A stretch of DNA of 64,000 nucleotides, from NCBI GenBank assembly GCA_965222705.1, contig CBDCUO010000040.1, positions 66,798 through 130,797 on the forward strand. Direction: 5' to 3'. Each line of letters begins with the position of its first letter. The stretch's first letter is position 1. A program made the position numbers and the translations under genes. Below, one piece after another: positions 55,801-64,000 of the stretch. This stretch comes from JAFMDF01 sp965222705 (lineage in GTDB: Bacteria; Bacteroidota; Bacteroidia; Chitinophagales; Saprospiraceae). The notes beneath the pieces are model-generated. The model ran no database searches. It had not been told where the DNA came from and was given only the letters and a program-made list of their open reading frames with translations.

Positions 55801-56082
55801 TAGGTTTCCAGTGGTATAAGGCGAGGTAGTCGCAATACTTGAAACGCCCGTGCTTAGATTGACTTCATAAATTCTTGCATTGTCTCCGGCAGCATATAAA
55901 ATGGACTCATTGCAGGTTAGAACGCCCGCTTGCCCGACAACGGTATAGTTGGAATTATGAACGATGCTTGCCTTTAAGAGTTGGATTTGGGCGGCAAAAA
56001 AATGAACAGAAAAGGAAGGGTTCGTGGCTTTTACTTCACTATTTATTAAAAAAACTAGCAAAGTGAAAAACAGGGTTTTCAT
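49873..56082 (-). CDS. Giant secreted multidomain protein (propeller, SdrD_B, lectin-like, dockerin-like)
   Basis: The product has 2069 residues from the ATG at 56082 (MKTLFFTLLVFLINSEVKA, a clean signal peptide; a start six codons upstream would precede it with a polar stretch). Residues about 40-560 are propeller-like repeats (GTIYVAERDSFGTIDVNTG; GTLYAISNRGG). Near 566-690 is an SdrD_B-like Ig domain (GDFVWSDVDQDGLQDVGEPG). Acidic calcium-type segments lie near 807 and 990 (CDDGIDNDGDGRADALDLDC). Cadherin-like and HYR-like domains lie near 1307 and 1387, and two related lectin-like domains near 1484-1560 and 1660-1727. The C-terminus has two dockerin-like repeats (DINVDNRVIYQGPQND; DFNMDGTVIFQGPNND) instead of a recognisable T9SS tail. 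It is probably a cell-surface or released adhesin; the function is unknown. Confidence 0.88.
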   Translation of the reverse strand: MKTLFFTLLVFLINSEVKATNPSFSVHFFAAQIQLLKASIVHNSNYTVVGQAGVLTCNESILYAAGDNARIYEVNLSTGVSSIATTSPYTTGNLNALAANPDAGIVYYGINKTIYYWNPITDVHGTLINLSGQVNANESITSGGGAYYNGYLYMGFEDATYLDYPNVYRIPLTADGLSTSGSAVDLNVPIFWNTSWGDMIVSPDGGNTAIYGGVAYNGSGTTSLYFKYVIETGSYTEINTNMPLELQIGADISSNLWGAGLAIGIIQQFDKATGNFFGNSIDIGANIWDLTGPINCPQLGQSLDPDVCYIISDGIGGGDMLDTFYTINHQTGLVTAVGPLGTFNVETMALNPASGTIYVAERDSFGTIDVNTGAFSLINGDMGNIDGAEGVENINDIDGMTYDSINNIIWVTERKSGENGDSYLPDDILFQINPATGLPIQDAFGAGIDYLTIFTDEDDIDDIAIAPDGTLYAISNRGGTGNQKLGIINKTTGVFSAIGDYGVDDVEGLTFTSAGQLIATTGKSGDHRNQFYSIDPITGEAIFISDLQIAFDVEACACRHSNFANSLIGDFVWSDVDQDGLQDVGEPGVEGVVINLLDSGGSAIMRDGNPLSTTTDANGYYQFAGLPIGDYIVEFLAPSGSSFTDQGIGGVDSLDSDANLATGRSGIISITYVGQFEKTVDAGLKNVTCPTIATTDELNINICDGSDVTFNVVTDASNPPYSYIEFYRFEIQQTNPYTSSDPKVWLDEFPNDTGSGSITSNDFPLNGNASMTYYVYGCVKPEPTDPTTCFPLIEYIVTVTGCNEICDDGIDNDGDGRADALDLDCSGYCGANGTFLSYGMHELRNTTPGSGFYSEHFDLTFDLAGSTYLYWLSGDTFYIKGNVIAYSPTGYVGQYKLYYEATGATYATFEGDNILGATGGSGILVSREPALTQYDNITMGAIPNAAGWSLMVRENSANDISLEGNWGQVGWMGLSLWDVSVLVENCEEPKEICGNGEDDDNDGIPDCIDPDCTNPSDPGTIMGDETNCGTYNPMEITINIAPTGGGNGLLEYQWEQSSDNSNWTEVSGAIQATFDPTNISQTTYYRRKTRRGDCNLWLYTNVITKTVTPPPFIAEIATAPMGANGYLCEGESYLFEAADAGASAFYSWNFGPYASPPTAEGIGPHSVVFTPLTDSLPIYPEVVLSVIEGLCVDVDSASFSLHPLGVITDVNASDPTTCGASDGSLSITAKGEKGLCVAVSLDGGATYQPDGQLDFMGLSAGSYELVIRYCNNDCPNVYGNVSLSDPSGVSLLNDDFVNICPGFDYTSNVFFNDDISSTTTTLSVVADPLYGTVALGNDGEFTYSPSTPTCDIDQFSYQVCDNTTNCCATAVVTLDFEDNSAPDLLNVPDDLTINCDEEIPLPPLVSAFDNCPAISIDKQEKSTQGEDGCSLYDYSITYTWTASDFCGNQSVDSQLVDIVDITAPDIYRVYTLPNGKKLVGGVMENVTHRWKTINLPVEFKNLPVIFSQVATTNQTAPIVVRLRNISVNQFELKLQEEDANDGEVAGESVAWFAMETGTQSIDYQWEAAIYQVGDAIKNIAFQQAFSQTPAFFCNMQTIMDSDPASPRYDGLNSNGVNVKIEEEASVEADLSHINEQLACLAIDAPVLTDDKGAVFGETGTLSIDNNWTTVNLFNAYANPVVIANSLSQNDADPAIIQVRNATPSSFEVRVKEWDYLDGSHSNEQVSYLVIEGSIPLDGSKICDFGTDSLVFGVDIVAVDNCDQNVILNYSEIEAYQGARKIITRTWSATDECGNTETYSREVICEGVLLRLKGILQGAMINSQEDHLMRDDLRKKGLLPLTEPYSDNLNFKHFGQGGGETMDVSMMSKTGSDACVDWVFIELRAANNADSVVATCAGLIQRDGDVMTASGDTLIHFGNVLPGDYFVSLKHRNHLQLVSLNAYTFTPNTIPFVDFTYNFTPVQGNYPSIDMEGTKAMWAGDINVDNRVIYQGPQNDVFFMFLHIIIDDKNTNYLTNYISSGYTDNDFNMDGTVIFQGPNNDKSVLLFNTTLKHPDNHGNFSNFIIMTNNQ

Positions 56083-56100
56083 GTAAAGTAATTTGTACAT

Positions 56101-56524
56101 AAGTGGCGTTTGTTATAGGTTTTTTTTTATAAAAAATTGTTGGAGGGCACTTTTTGCGTTGGAAGAGCAGGCCTTTAAAAAAGAAAACAGGCGCAATTTT
56201 CTCCAACAAAAACAGGCAGAGGGCTAACTAAACAAATAGTAATTAATTGATTATCAATGATTTATTAAATCAAAAAAAAACAAAAAGGAGGTAAGGGGCT
56301 CAAAGAGGGAATAAAAATAGAGAAGGGCATTTTTTTACTATAAAAATGCAGCAAAAATCGTGCTTGTTTTTCGGCTATTGAAAAAATAGACCGCCTATCA
56401 AGTTTTTTTCCTAATTTTTAAGAGTAACTATTTAAGCCATGCAATAGTACAAGAAAAAAAGGGGTTTAAACTGGAAGTATGCTGCTTCTTTACTATCTTA
56501 TCAAAAGAAAATCAAAATCAGTCA
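56101..56524. other. Divergent intergenic region, AT-rich
   Basis: About 420 bases between the giant secreted protein gene and the PAP2 gene. It should carry both promoters, but no exact TAnnTTTG was found on either strand. No other structure was recognised apart from long A and T runs. Confidence 0.4.
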
Positions 56525-57310
56525 ATGGGTTATTCTAATTTTTGGAGGCTTATCGTGTTTTTTAGTTTATTGAACCACAGTTTTGGTCAATCCCCTTATC
56601 AACTCAACTGGAAACAGGAAGGGGCTTATCTAATACTTGGAGGAGTTACGATAGGGCTTGGAGGGTATTTTCGTTCTACCTTACCTATCTATACAGCAGC
56701 AGAGTTAGAAGTTTTGAATCCTAATGATATTAATGCCTTTGACCGCCTTGCAACGGATCATTACCTCAAATCAGCCGACAGAGCTAGTGATTATTTCTGG
56801 GGAAGTACCCATGTCTTGCCCTTCCTTTTTTTAGCAAATAGAGCAAGTAGAGATGATTTTGCAACCCTTGCTGCTTTATACGGAGAAGTTTTTTTTGTCA
56901 ATACGGGCATTACTGTCTTAACCAAAAACACCTTTCGCCGGACTCGCCCATTCGTCTATAACCCCGATGTTCCCGCAGAGAAAAAAAGAACAAAGAATGC
57001 CAGGTCTTCTTTTATTTCAGGACATACTTCTATGACTGCTGCCAATTGTTTTTTTGCCGCCAAAGTTTTTTCCGATTATTATCCAGAAAGTAATTGGAAG
57101 CCAATAATTTGGACAGGCGCGGCGATTATCCCTGCCATAACTGGTTTTTTAAGAACTCGGGCGGGCAAACACTACCCTACGGACACCATTGCAGGCTATA
57201 TTGTGGGGGCAACGACCGGATACTTAATCCCTCATCTGCATAAAAAGGAAAGCAAAAATCTAAGTGTCTATAGCAGTCCTAGCGGATTGTCCCTGCATTG
57301 GACGTTTTGA
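56525..57310 (+). CDS. PAP2 superfamily phosphatase
   Basis: The product has 261 residues. A signal peptide (VFFSLLNHSFGQ) precedes the three phosphatase motifs: KNTFRRTRPF (KX6RP), SSFISGHTS (PSGH type) and RTRAGKHYPTDTIAG (SRX5HX3D). The catalytic histidines are in the second and third. It hydrolyses phosphate esters of lipids, such as undecaprenyl pyrophosphate or phosphatidate, on the periplasmic side; the substrate is inferred. Transmembrane helices are fewer than in BacA-type PAP2 enzymes. It converges with the gene at 57343. Confidence 0.88.
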   Translation: MGYSNFWRLIVFFSLLNHSFGQSPYQLNWKQEGAYLILGGVTIGLGGYFRSTLPIYTAAELEVLNPNDINAFDRLATDHYLKSADRASDYFWGSTHVLPFLFLANRASRDDFATLAALYGEVFFVNTGITVLTKNTFRRTRPFVYNPDVPAEKKRTKNARSSFISGHTSMTAANCFFAAKVFSDYYPESNWKPIIWTGAAIIPAITGFLRTRAGKHYPTDTIAGYIVGATTGYLIPHLHKKESKNLSVYSSPSGLSLHWTF

Positions 57311-57342
57311 GTTGAAGAATCGTCAGCCAGCAACTGGTATAA

Positions 57343-58773
57343 TTAAAACAACACCCTGACCAATTTTAGTCTGTTTTTTCGTTCACTTGGAACAATAATT
57401 TCATTAGCCGCTACTTGCTGGCTTTCCTTGAACCGCAGTTTTAATCCTTGATTGGCTGTATTCAGAATACTATTTCTATCGAAATAGCCATTTCCTTCGA
57501 TGACGTACTCGCTCACCGTGTTTTCATTGCGAATTTCATCATTATAAATCAAGCGAAGTTTTTGAGGCGTTTTTGCCAGAAAAAAGGACGAATAGGCAGC
57601 ATCATCGTCTTGTGAAAACTGCTTTTTGTGCAAAATGGTTTCCCAGTGAAAAGTGCCATCAGGATGCACGGCGAAAATGAATAAATCTTCATAATAATGA
57701 TCCACCACATGCCGGCCGCTTTCTCGAATATAATAAGACCGAGGATAACTTGACGATTGCCTTTCGTATTCTTTGCGCTGCTCACAAATCAATAATATGC
57801 CCCCGTCTCTCCTCAAAACGATGTCCTGAATACTCACATCAAACAACCCTTTATCTACCTTCGCTTTCTTATCCACTAATTGCTCCTTGAAATCTTGTTG
57901 ATATTCATGAAAACTCACCACATAATTATCAGTATCGAAAATCGGAATTTTGATATAGTAATACCCTTGCGTCCTCGCTTTGTTTTTATCCGAATACATC
58001 CCTCCAGCCACCAAGGCTTTATTGAGGTTATCTATTCTAAAATAAGCATCATAGGACAGTTTGCCTCTCAGCTCTACCTTGCTTGTCCGCGTTACTTCAA
58101 CATTTGCATTGCGGTAGAGCATTTCAAAATAATGGGGCTTGTTTTTTTTCAAGCGGTCGTTTTCTCGAATGAGAATCATGTGCATTCCCCCTTCATTATC
58201 CACCAAAATTTGGTGAAATTCTCGACCATATTCCAGGCTGGGCGGGCTATACGTTTCTTCCCATAATACTTTCATTTTATCCAAGCTAAAAGAAATAACC
58301 TCTATATTGGTGTAATATTCCGTATGATAAACAAGAATATTTTTTTTGCTTTCAGAAAGCACAATTTCTGGTGCAGGAGAATAAAAACGTTTTCCGAAAT
58401 CCACAATCAAAGTAGAATCAACCAAATTGGCGGCCGCATTATATTTATGTGCTTTTAAGAAGGAATGCCCTTTCTTTTTAAATTTATATATGACATAAAA
58501 ATGCTCCTCAAGACCAATTACTTTCAGCACTTCTGGTCGCTTCTTGTCTAGAGTCAGGTCTTTTTTCCAGCTTAAGCCAAGCAACTCATTGTAAGCCTGA
58601 ACTTCAAATTCTGTGCTTTTATCCCGATATAAGAGTAATTTACCCTGAAATTTTCCAATTATTGAATAACTTTGGTCAGACCGAATGGCTAATTCGTCCG
58701 AAATGGTAACTTCCTGGCCATTAATTTTGCAAACTAAAAAAAGGAGTAACACGAACGTCCAATGCACTTTCAT
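57343..58773 (-). CDS. Secreted protein of unknown function
   Basis: The product has 476 residues. A signal peptide (WTFVLLLFLVCKINGQ) is followed by an all-beta body with repeated strand-turn units (KGHSFLKAHKYNAAANLVD; GGMHMILIRENDRLKKN; GGILLICEQRKEYERQ; DGTFHWETILHKKQ), suggestive of a beta-propeller. No catalytic motif, sorting domain or lipobox is visible. I do not recognise the family, and there is no informative neighbour. The frame is intact over its whole length, with normal codon use for the region. Confidence 0.7.
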   Translation of the reverse strand: MKVHWTFVLLLFLVCKINGQEVTISDELAIRSDQSYSIIGKFQGKLLLYRDKSTEFEVQAYNELLGLSWKKDLTLDKKRPEVLKVIGLEEHFYVIYKFKKKGHSFLKAHKYNAAANLVDSTLIVDFGKRFYSPAPEIVLSESKKNILVYHTEYYTNIEVISFSLDKMKVLWEETYSPPSLEYGREFHQILVDNEGGMHMILIRENDRLKKNKPHYFEMLYRNANVEVTRTSKVELRGKLSYDAYFRIDNLNKALVAGGMYSDKNKARTQGYYYIKIPIFDTDNYVVSFHEYQQDFKEQLVDKKAKVDKGLFDVSIQDIVLRRDGGILLICEQRKEYERQSSSYPRSYYIRESGRHVVDHYYEDLFIFAVHPDGTFHWETILHKKQFSQDDDAAYSSFFLAKTPQKLRLIYNDEIRNENTVSEYVIEGNGYFDRNSILNTANQGLKLRFKESQQVAANEIIVPSERKNRLKLVRVLF

Positions 58774-58911
58774 AATGACTTTGCTTTTTATAATAAAAAA
58801 AACCGAATACTACTAATAATCAAATTACGTAAACACTTGTTCTAGGGTTAGGTATAAAACAATGCTTCAACAATAACTTTTTTCTAAAATAAGAAAAATT
58901 ATGCTGAAAAA

Positions 58912-59127
58912 ATGGTATTTTTTAAAAATATAAAATTTTATTTGGCCATTTCGCTTTTCCTGGTTGGTTGTAAAAGTACAGACTGCGGCTGCCCAATGGC
59001 TTCAAATGCTAAATCAGCAAAAGACGGGCAACAGAAAATAACTGCTTCCAAGCAACTTTATTGGAAACAGCTATCCGAAAAAGAAACAGCATACAAGCTC
59101 ATAAGCCTAGAAGCACAAGCCAAATAG
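58912..59127 (+). CDS. Small predicted lipoprotein
   Basis: The product has 71 residues. The N-terminus is FYLAISLFLVGCKSTDCGC, with the lipid-attached Cys of lipobox LVGC near residue 20, followed by a short charged region (SKQLYWKQLSEKETAYK). A second ATG at 58901 opens another frame that ends after ten codons; the longer frame is preferred because it contains the lipobox. Function unknown. It ends 27 nt before the DUF6909-like gene and might be co-transcribed with it. Confidence 0.55.
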   Translation: MVFFKNIKFYLAISLFLVGCKSTDCGCPMASNAKSAKDGQQKITASKQLYWKQLSEKETAYKLISLEAQAK

Positions 59128-59154
59128 GCATTTAATTAATAATAGAAAGTATAA

Positions 59155-60847
59155 ATGCAGCAGCTTAAGCGAACAAGAGCACAGGAATCGAGGGCCGCTA
59201 TTCAGCGACTATATATCGCTATGCGCCATCTCTTTATCCGAGGCAATTATAAGCCTTTGGGCGTTTCAGGCGAAGCAATGATTGAGGCTTTACAGGCTTT
59301 GGAACCGGAAATTTATGGCTCCATTAACGATCCTGAACAAATCGAACTGGATGGCTTATTTTATGTTTTTGAACGCTTACCTCAGGGAATTGAAGAATGT
59401 CGTTACATCAAACTAATTTCCAGAGAAGGTTTCGAAGATACTGATTTTGAGCCCATCATTCCCGCCAAAAGAAGGCGAAATTGCTATCGGATAGACCAGG
59501 AACAAATGTATGTAGAAATGACCCGAGGGCGCAGTGATATTTATGACATCCTCAGCCATCTCACTTTTCTGTACATAGAGGCAGAAAAAATTAGAAAAAA
59601 TAGCCTAAATCATCGAGGGGAAAAAAAGAAGAGAATGGATAATGCTGGAAAAAAATTGTCCAGGAGGAAAATGCAGATGAACCCTCTAACAGAAAGGTAG
59701 CTTACACCTATTTAAGCACTTTATTAGGAAGAACCTATAAAGATACCGTAGCCGCTTGTGAGCGATTTTCGGTAAGCCCCTAAAGTCAATAGCATTTTCC
59801 ATATCACCTACTGGCTCAGTAAATTGTCTATGGAGGAGGAGGCTGAAAAAAATGATCGGGAAATTTCTTTTTCCTCCGCTTTAAGGGAAAAAATCGGACA
59901 TCATATATATGGTGAATTATGGGCGCAAAACATTAAGCGTTTTTTACAAAAGCAACAATTACTGGATCGCCCTATTCACATCATAAGTGCTAATTTGCAC
60001 AGCGTTATGAATTCTTTGTATGGCATGGCGGCACTCAACCCAAAAAAGAAGGGAAATTCTATCACTACCATAGCTGGAGAGTTGAGTAATATCCAGAATG
60101 AAGGATTGCGTAGTAAGGTCAAACAATACGCCCTGAGAAATGGAATGTACCAATTAGACGACACCAGCGGCACGAATATTTCTGTCCAGATTTTCGATGC
60201 TAAAGGAATAAATCCCGCTGCGCTGGCATCTGAAATTCAATTCAATGAAACCTATATTAAGAAAGTCCAGCCAATCATTCTAGTCATGGATTATGCCTTT
60301 GGCGAACAGGCCTATGAAACTATGGATGAGTTACTTAAACCTTACGATTTTGAAGAACAAAAAATCAGCTTGAATATCGCCTCTATTTCTATTATGGGGA
60401 AAGCCGGCATCTTAGGAGGACAAAAAGGCGATATAATGATTCCCAATGCGCATATCTTTGAAGGAAGCGCAGATAATTACCCCTTTAAAAATGAATTCTC
60501 AAAGGAGGAATTTAAAGGTTTTGGCCTAAATATCGTCACTGGGGCAATGATAACGGTATTGGGAACTTCCTTGCAAAACAAAGACGTTTTGCGGTTACTT
60601 TTTGCGATCTTCCTGGAAAGCCATTGGGCTAGAAATGGAAGGCGCACATTATCAGAAAGCCATACAAGCAGCCTCTAAAATCAGAAACAGCATTAATAAA
60701 AATATTACCCTACGCTATGCCTATTACGCTTCTGACAATCCCCTAGAAACCGGCAAAACCTTGGCCTCCGGCAGCTTGGGGCTCGACGGGGTAAAACCCA
60801 CTTATTTGATTACTCAAAAGATATTAAATCATATTTTAAACCCGTAG
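59155..60847 (+). CDS. DUF6909-like Bacteroidota protein, frame broken several times
   Basis: Three frames of one gene form a protein of roughly 560 residues that recalls the DUF6909 family: AIQRLYIAMRHLFIRGNYKP, MTRGRSDIYDILSHLTFLYI, then STLLGRTYKDTVAACERF, HIISANLHSVMNSL, and the end IGLEMEGAHYQKAIQA. The breaks are an extra A in A7 59621-59627, an extra A in A7 59649-59655, an extra C in 59777-59780, and a net shift at about 60590-60630. Removing these gives RREWIMLEKIVQEE and SPKVNSIFHITYWLS, which read continuously. The family has no known function; the name is from memory of the sequence type. The next gene is dnaG, 11 nt downstream. Confidence 0.65.
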
Positions 60848-60858
60848 GTAGCTTAAAA

Positions 60859-62825
60859 ATGATTGCACAAAACAAGTGTACAGGAGATACTAGAAAGGGC
60901 AAAAATCGAAGAGGTCGTCGAAGACTTTGTCAACCTCAAACGGAGGGGAGTCAACTATATCGGGCTATGCCCTTTTCACCATGAAAAAACGCCCTCCTTT
61001 ACGGTTTCTCCCAGCAAAAATATTTGTAAATGCTTCGGCCTGTGGTAAAGGGGGGTACTCCCGCTCAGTTCTTGCAAGAGCACGAAGGGTTCACCTTCTT
61101 CGAAGCTTTGCGCTATTTGGCCAAAAAGTAACGGCATCCAAATAGAAGAAAAAGAACTGTCTCAAGAAGCCATCGAAGAAAGACAGCTCTATGAGAGTTT
61201 GTATTTGGTAAACCAATACGCCAAAGAATTTTATCAAAAACAATTATTTGAAACAGATGCCGGAAAAAGTATTGGCCTGTCTTATTTCAAAGGTAGAGGC
61301 TTTAGGGAAGCAACCATTAAAAAATTTGGACTGGGTTTTGCGCCTAATGCCAAAGACACTTTCACAAGTGCCGCAGTAACGGCAGGTTATAACATCGAAC
61401 TGCTCAGAAAGCTAAAGCTCACCAACCAGTACGATGGCGATTTTTTCCGAGATCGGGCAATGTTTACCATCCACAACTTGACAGGGAAGGTCATTGCTTT
61501 TGCCGGACGCACCTTAAAACAAAACGCCAAAACGGCCAAATACATCAATTCTCCCGAGACGGAAATTTATGTTAAAAACAAGGTGCTCTATGGAGCTTTT
61601 TTTGCCAAAAAAGCTATTCGAGAAAAAGACGAATGCATTTTGGTGGAGGGCTATACCGATGTTCTATCACTTACACCAATCGGGCATCGAAAATGTCGTT
61701 GCCTCTTCGGGCACTGTCACTTACAGAAGGTCAAATCGCTTTGATTAAACGCTATACTCCCAACATTAAAATTTTGTACGACGGCGATGCGGCAGGCATC
61801 AAAGCAGCTTTAAGGGGGCTAGATTTGGTTTTAGAACAGGATATGAATGTAAAAATCTGCTCGCTACCGGACGGAGAAGACCCTGATTCCTATATGCAAA
61901 AGATAGGGGCTACAGCGTTTGAAGCCTATACCAAACAGGAGGCAAAGGATTTTATTTTATTTAAGACAGACTTATTATTAAAAGAGGCAGCAGTTGATCC
62001 CGTTAAAAAAACGGAATTGATCCGCGATATTGTCCAGAGCATTTCCAAGATTCCCGATCCCATTAAACGCTCCCTGTATATCAAGCAATGCGCTCAATTA
62101 ATGGAAGTAGAAGAGGACATTCTGATTGCAGAATCCAATAAAATTATCGCACAAGTCATTAAAAAAAAGCAGCAAAAAGCCTTTTTTAATCAAAGCAATA
62201 ACCCCGCTCCGTTTTCCGACTCTGGACAACCCATGCCTGAAATCACTATTCCAGGCGAAAAAAGCGCCATCCCATTGAAGGCGATGAATTTCAGGAAAAA
62301 GACATCATTCGCATTTTGATTAGTGCTGGCTCAAAAATTTTTGACAAGGAAGAAGGAATCAGCGTGGCAGAATACATTTTGAGCAATATCGAAGACGTAC
62401 TGGACAATTTCGATGATTCTACCTATGGCGCAATTGCCAAAGAATATCATCAAAATCTGCTCAAAAAGAAGAAAATTGACACCAAATATTTTCTGACCCA
62501 TAAAGACGAAAAAATCCGCCAGATTGCTACGGATTCGCTATCTTCTCCCTACGAATACAGTTCGGGTTGGAAAGAACGCTATGACCATCCGCTACAAACC
62601 CAAAAAATCCCCGAGGAAAACTTTACGAAAGACAGCATTTATTCCCTTCTTCGCTTTAAATTCAAAAAAATTATCAAAATGTGTGAAGAGAATCAACGAC
62701 AAATAGGCGAATTGCAAAAAAAAGGCCATTCCAATAAATTGATGAAATTGATTAAAAAACAGCAAAAATTATTGGCGATCCGAAATGAAATGGCTGCACA
62801 GATGAATACCGTAGTTATTAAATAG
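60859..62825 (+). CDS. dnaG: DNA primase, frame broken about six times
   Basis: Pieces in different frames read as one DnaG of about 655 residues. The start is ATG at 60859 (MIAQTSVQEILERAKIEEVV after removing one A from 60869-60872). The zinc finger is CPFHHEKTPSF ... CFGCGKGG, the core includes FKGRGFREATIKKFGLGFAP, and the TOPRIM motifs are CILVEGYTDVLSL and ILYDGDAAGIKAAL. Other breaks: extra C at 61039-61040, extra A at 61130-61131, one extra base near 61669-61671, extra G at 61715, and a C apparently missing at 62271-62273. DnaG makes RNA primers for replication and is essential, so an intact gene is expected and the shifts are likely errors in the sequence. It follows the DUF6909-like gene. 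Confidence 0.85.
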
Positions 62826-63168
62826 ATTGTATATAAATAGACCTTGTTACTCTTTGTAAAATGCGGATATGAAATTTAAATTTTGTTGATAGTTTACGGC
62901 AAAAAAGTAACCCACCTGCCTGGTAAAAGCAATGGGTCACAGATTGTACAATAGTGTTCCCGTGTGTAGGGGGTAATGTTTAATCTTTGCTTCTTAATTG
63001 TTAGAGAAGCTTTGTTCTAAACTTTCGTGTTCTCAAAAGCATGGGCATTCGAAGGGATATGATCCATGTTTTTTTGTTCGTTTCTCAATGAAAGGATTCT
63101 TTTAATCCTCCACGTGCATTCATCCTATGAGGACTGTTAGCTTGTTAATTCCGTATTACAAAGTTGTT
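62826..63168. other. Gene-free region with a small hairpin
   Basis: About 340 bases after dnaG. GCTTCT (62989-62994) and AGAAGC (63005-63010) pair around a 10-base loop and are followed by tttgttct, a possible weak terminator for dnaG. Nothing else was recognised. Confidence 0.35.
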
Positions 63169-63471
63169 TTAAAAAGTTTCTGAGGCAGTGGCATTAGCAT
63201 TTTCAATCAGTTGGTTATCAGTAGATTGCATCGTATCAAATGCCGTTTTTTCTGCATTTAAAGAAGAAGGCGTTAGCCAAAATTTATTCACCTGCTTGTT
63301 TTCTACCGGAGAAGATTTAGCGTACTGAAAAAAAGGATTACTCATCACGATAAACCCAAAGAGACTAAAGAAAATGAGTAAAAAGGAGCCGATTTTTTCC
63401 CGTCTTTCCTTTGTTTTAGAATTAGGGAAATTGAGATGCGTTAGTGAATCGAGAGGGTCGATTTGCTTCAT
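63169..63471 (-). CDS. Small single-pass membrane protein of unknown function
   Basis: The product has 100 residues. A polar N-terminal segment (MKQIDPLDSLTHLNF) is followed by a basic stretch (KTKERREK) and one hydrophobic helix (IGSFLLIFFSLFGFIVMS), then a Ser/Asn-rich tail. The basic side before the helix predicts the N-terminus in the cytoplasm. I do not recognise a family. The frame is protein-like in composition and has no competing frame, but a chance frame cannot be excluded. Confidence 0.5.
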   Translation of the reverse strand: MKQIDPLDSLTHLNFPNSKTKERREKIGSFLLIFFSLFGFIVMSNPFFQYAKSSPVENKQVNKFWLTPSSLNAEKTAFDTMQSTDNQLIENANATASETF

Positions 63472-64000
63472 CGGGAAATTTGTTGAAATAAGTTAAAAGT
63501 TTGTTGTAATTGGTCGTTCAAATAGTGCTATGTAGTCCGTTTTATTCTCCACCTTTATTGGTTCAGCATAGTGGATGTGGCCAATAAAAAGTGCCAGCAT
63601 TTAATACCTCTTGGGCTAACACTGGGTAAAATGCCTCTTTTTAATACAAAAACTTTCAATTTACAATTCTGGATATTTCATTTATCAAAATCAAAAATCA
63701 AGCCAACGTATTATTTTTTTCAATAAATTATGAAAATACAAGCAGACAAGTAATTATCAGATGCGATATTTTCACCTTGAATGGAGAAGACTTGTAACGC
63801 AATCCTGCTTTCAACAGGTCTAAAACTATTGTACAAGCGATCACGAAACTTAATCCAAAGATTAGCCCTTATAAAAAACAATGTGGTTTTTGGAAAAAAT
63901 GAAGTGTATAGGGATAAAACTACCTAAAAAGATAACAACTGAGTGTGTGTGATTTGGAAGAAGAAGAATAAGATGAATTTAAAGTACCTTTGAAAAATAC
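63472..64000. other. Right end of window, no gene recognised
   Basis: The last 529 bases hold no frame longer than a few dozen codons on either strand and no RNA gene that I can identify. The promoter of the small membrane protein should lie at its left end. Confidence 0.4.

Noticed and set aside
60859..62825. Programmed frameshifting in dnaG
   Set aside because: About six breaks of both signs lie at unrelated sites without slippery heptamers and downstream structures; sequencing errors explain them better.

Overview
The window reads as a chromosomal segment of a marine or activated-sludge type Bacteroidota, most likely Saprospiria (Lewinella/Saprospiraceae-like). The basis is an AT-rich sequence, A-rich leaders without Shine-Dalgarno, TAnnTTTG -7 boxes, type IX secretion (T9SS) C-terminal sorting domains, a PorE-like/PorP/GldJ neighbourhood, giant secreted modular proteins with SdrD_B-like and dockerin-like repeats, and Bacteroidota-specific families (HYC_CC_PP, a DUF6909-like protein). 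The taxon is inferred from gene content only.

Layout. (1) 1-11.5 kb is a secreted-protein locus. A reverse-strand GH-A clan glycoside hydrolase carries tandem adhesin-like modules joined by thrombospondin type 3 linkers and runs off the left edge. Three forward genes follow (3257-5224, 5395-7329, 7500-11492) that share an identical promoter/leader, a shared C-terminal module array and the same T9SS tail, but have different N-terminal heads (leucine-rich repeats or a CARDB-like region). The third gene is a fusion of several heads. (2) 11.5-31.4 kb is mostly housekeeping: a membrane polyferredoxin with an FAD oxidoreductase, a T9SS cargo protein, scpA, a YqeY-like protein, rsmA, an M17 aminopeptidase, a zinc-ribbon methyltransferase, rpiB, an AddA-like helicase and the arginine genes argB-argE-argH, then an amidase, a YkvA protein and an IS4-type insertion sequence with exact terminal repeats and an 8-bp target duplication. 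(3) 31.6-42.2 kb is a copper/heavy-metal efflux island read leftwards: HYC_CC_PP protein, CusA, TolC/CusC, CusB, a metal-binding lipoprotein and a CopA-type ATPase. (4) 42.4-49.9 kb holds T9SS/gliding components (PorE-like OmpA lipoprotein, PorP/SprF, GldJ) with a CPBP protease and murF. (5) 49.9-64 kb holds a roughly 2070-residue secreted multidomain protein, a PAP2 phosphatase, two proteins of unknown function, a DUF6909-like gene, dnaG and a small membrane protein.

How the parts work together. The T9SS genes in region 4 belong to the machinery that would export the sorting-domain proteins of region 1 and the 15 kb gene. The efflux genes form one compact, probably co-transcribed unit. The arginine genes are tightly packed behind the helicase.

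Two features stand out. The 3.1-11.5 kb cluster looks like a cassette system for shuffling surface protein heads: same leader, same tail, exchangeable heads, with kilobase-scale near-identical segments. Second, six otherwise normal genes (FAD oxidoreductase, yqeY, aminopeptidase, gldJ, DUF6909-like, dnaG) are broken by single-base indels, mostly in homopolymers. Because dnaG is essential, most of these are probably assembly or sequencing errors rather than true pseudogenes. No tRNA, rRNA or CRISPR array was recognised.
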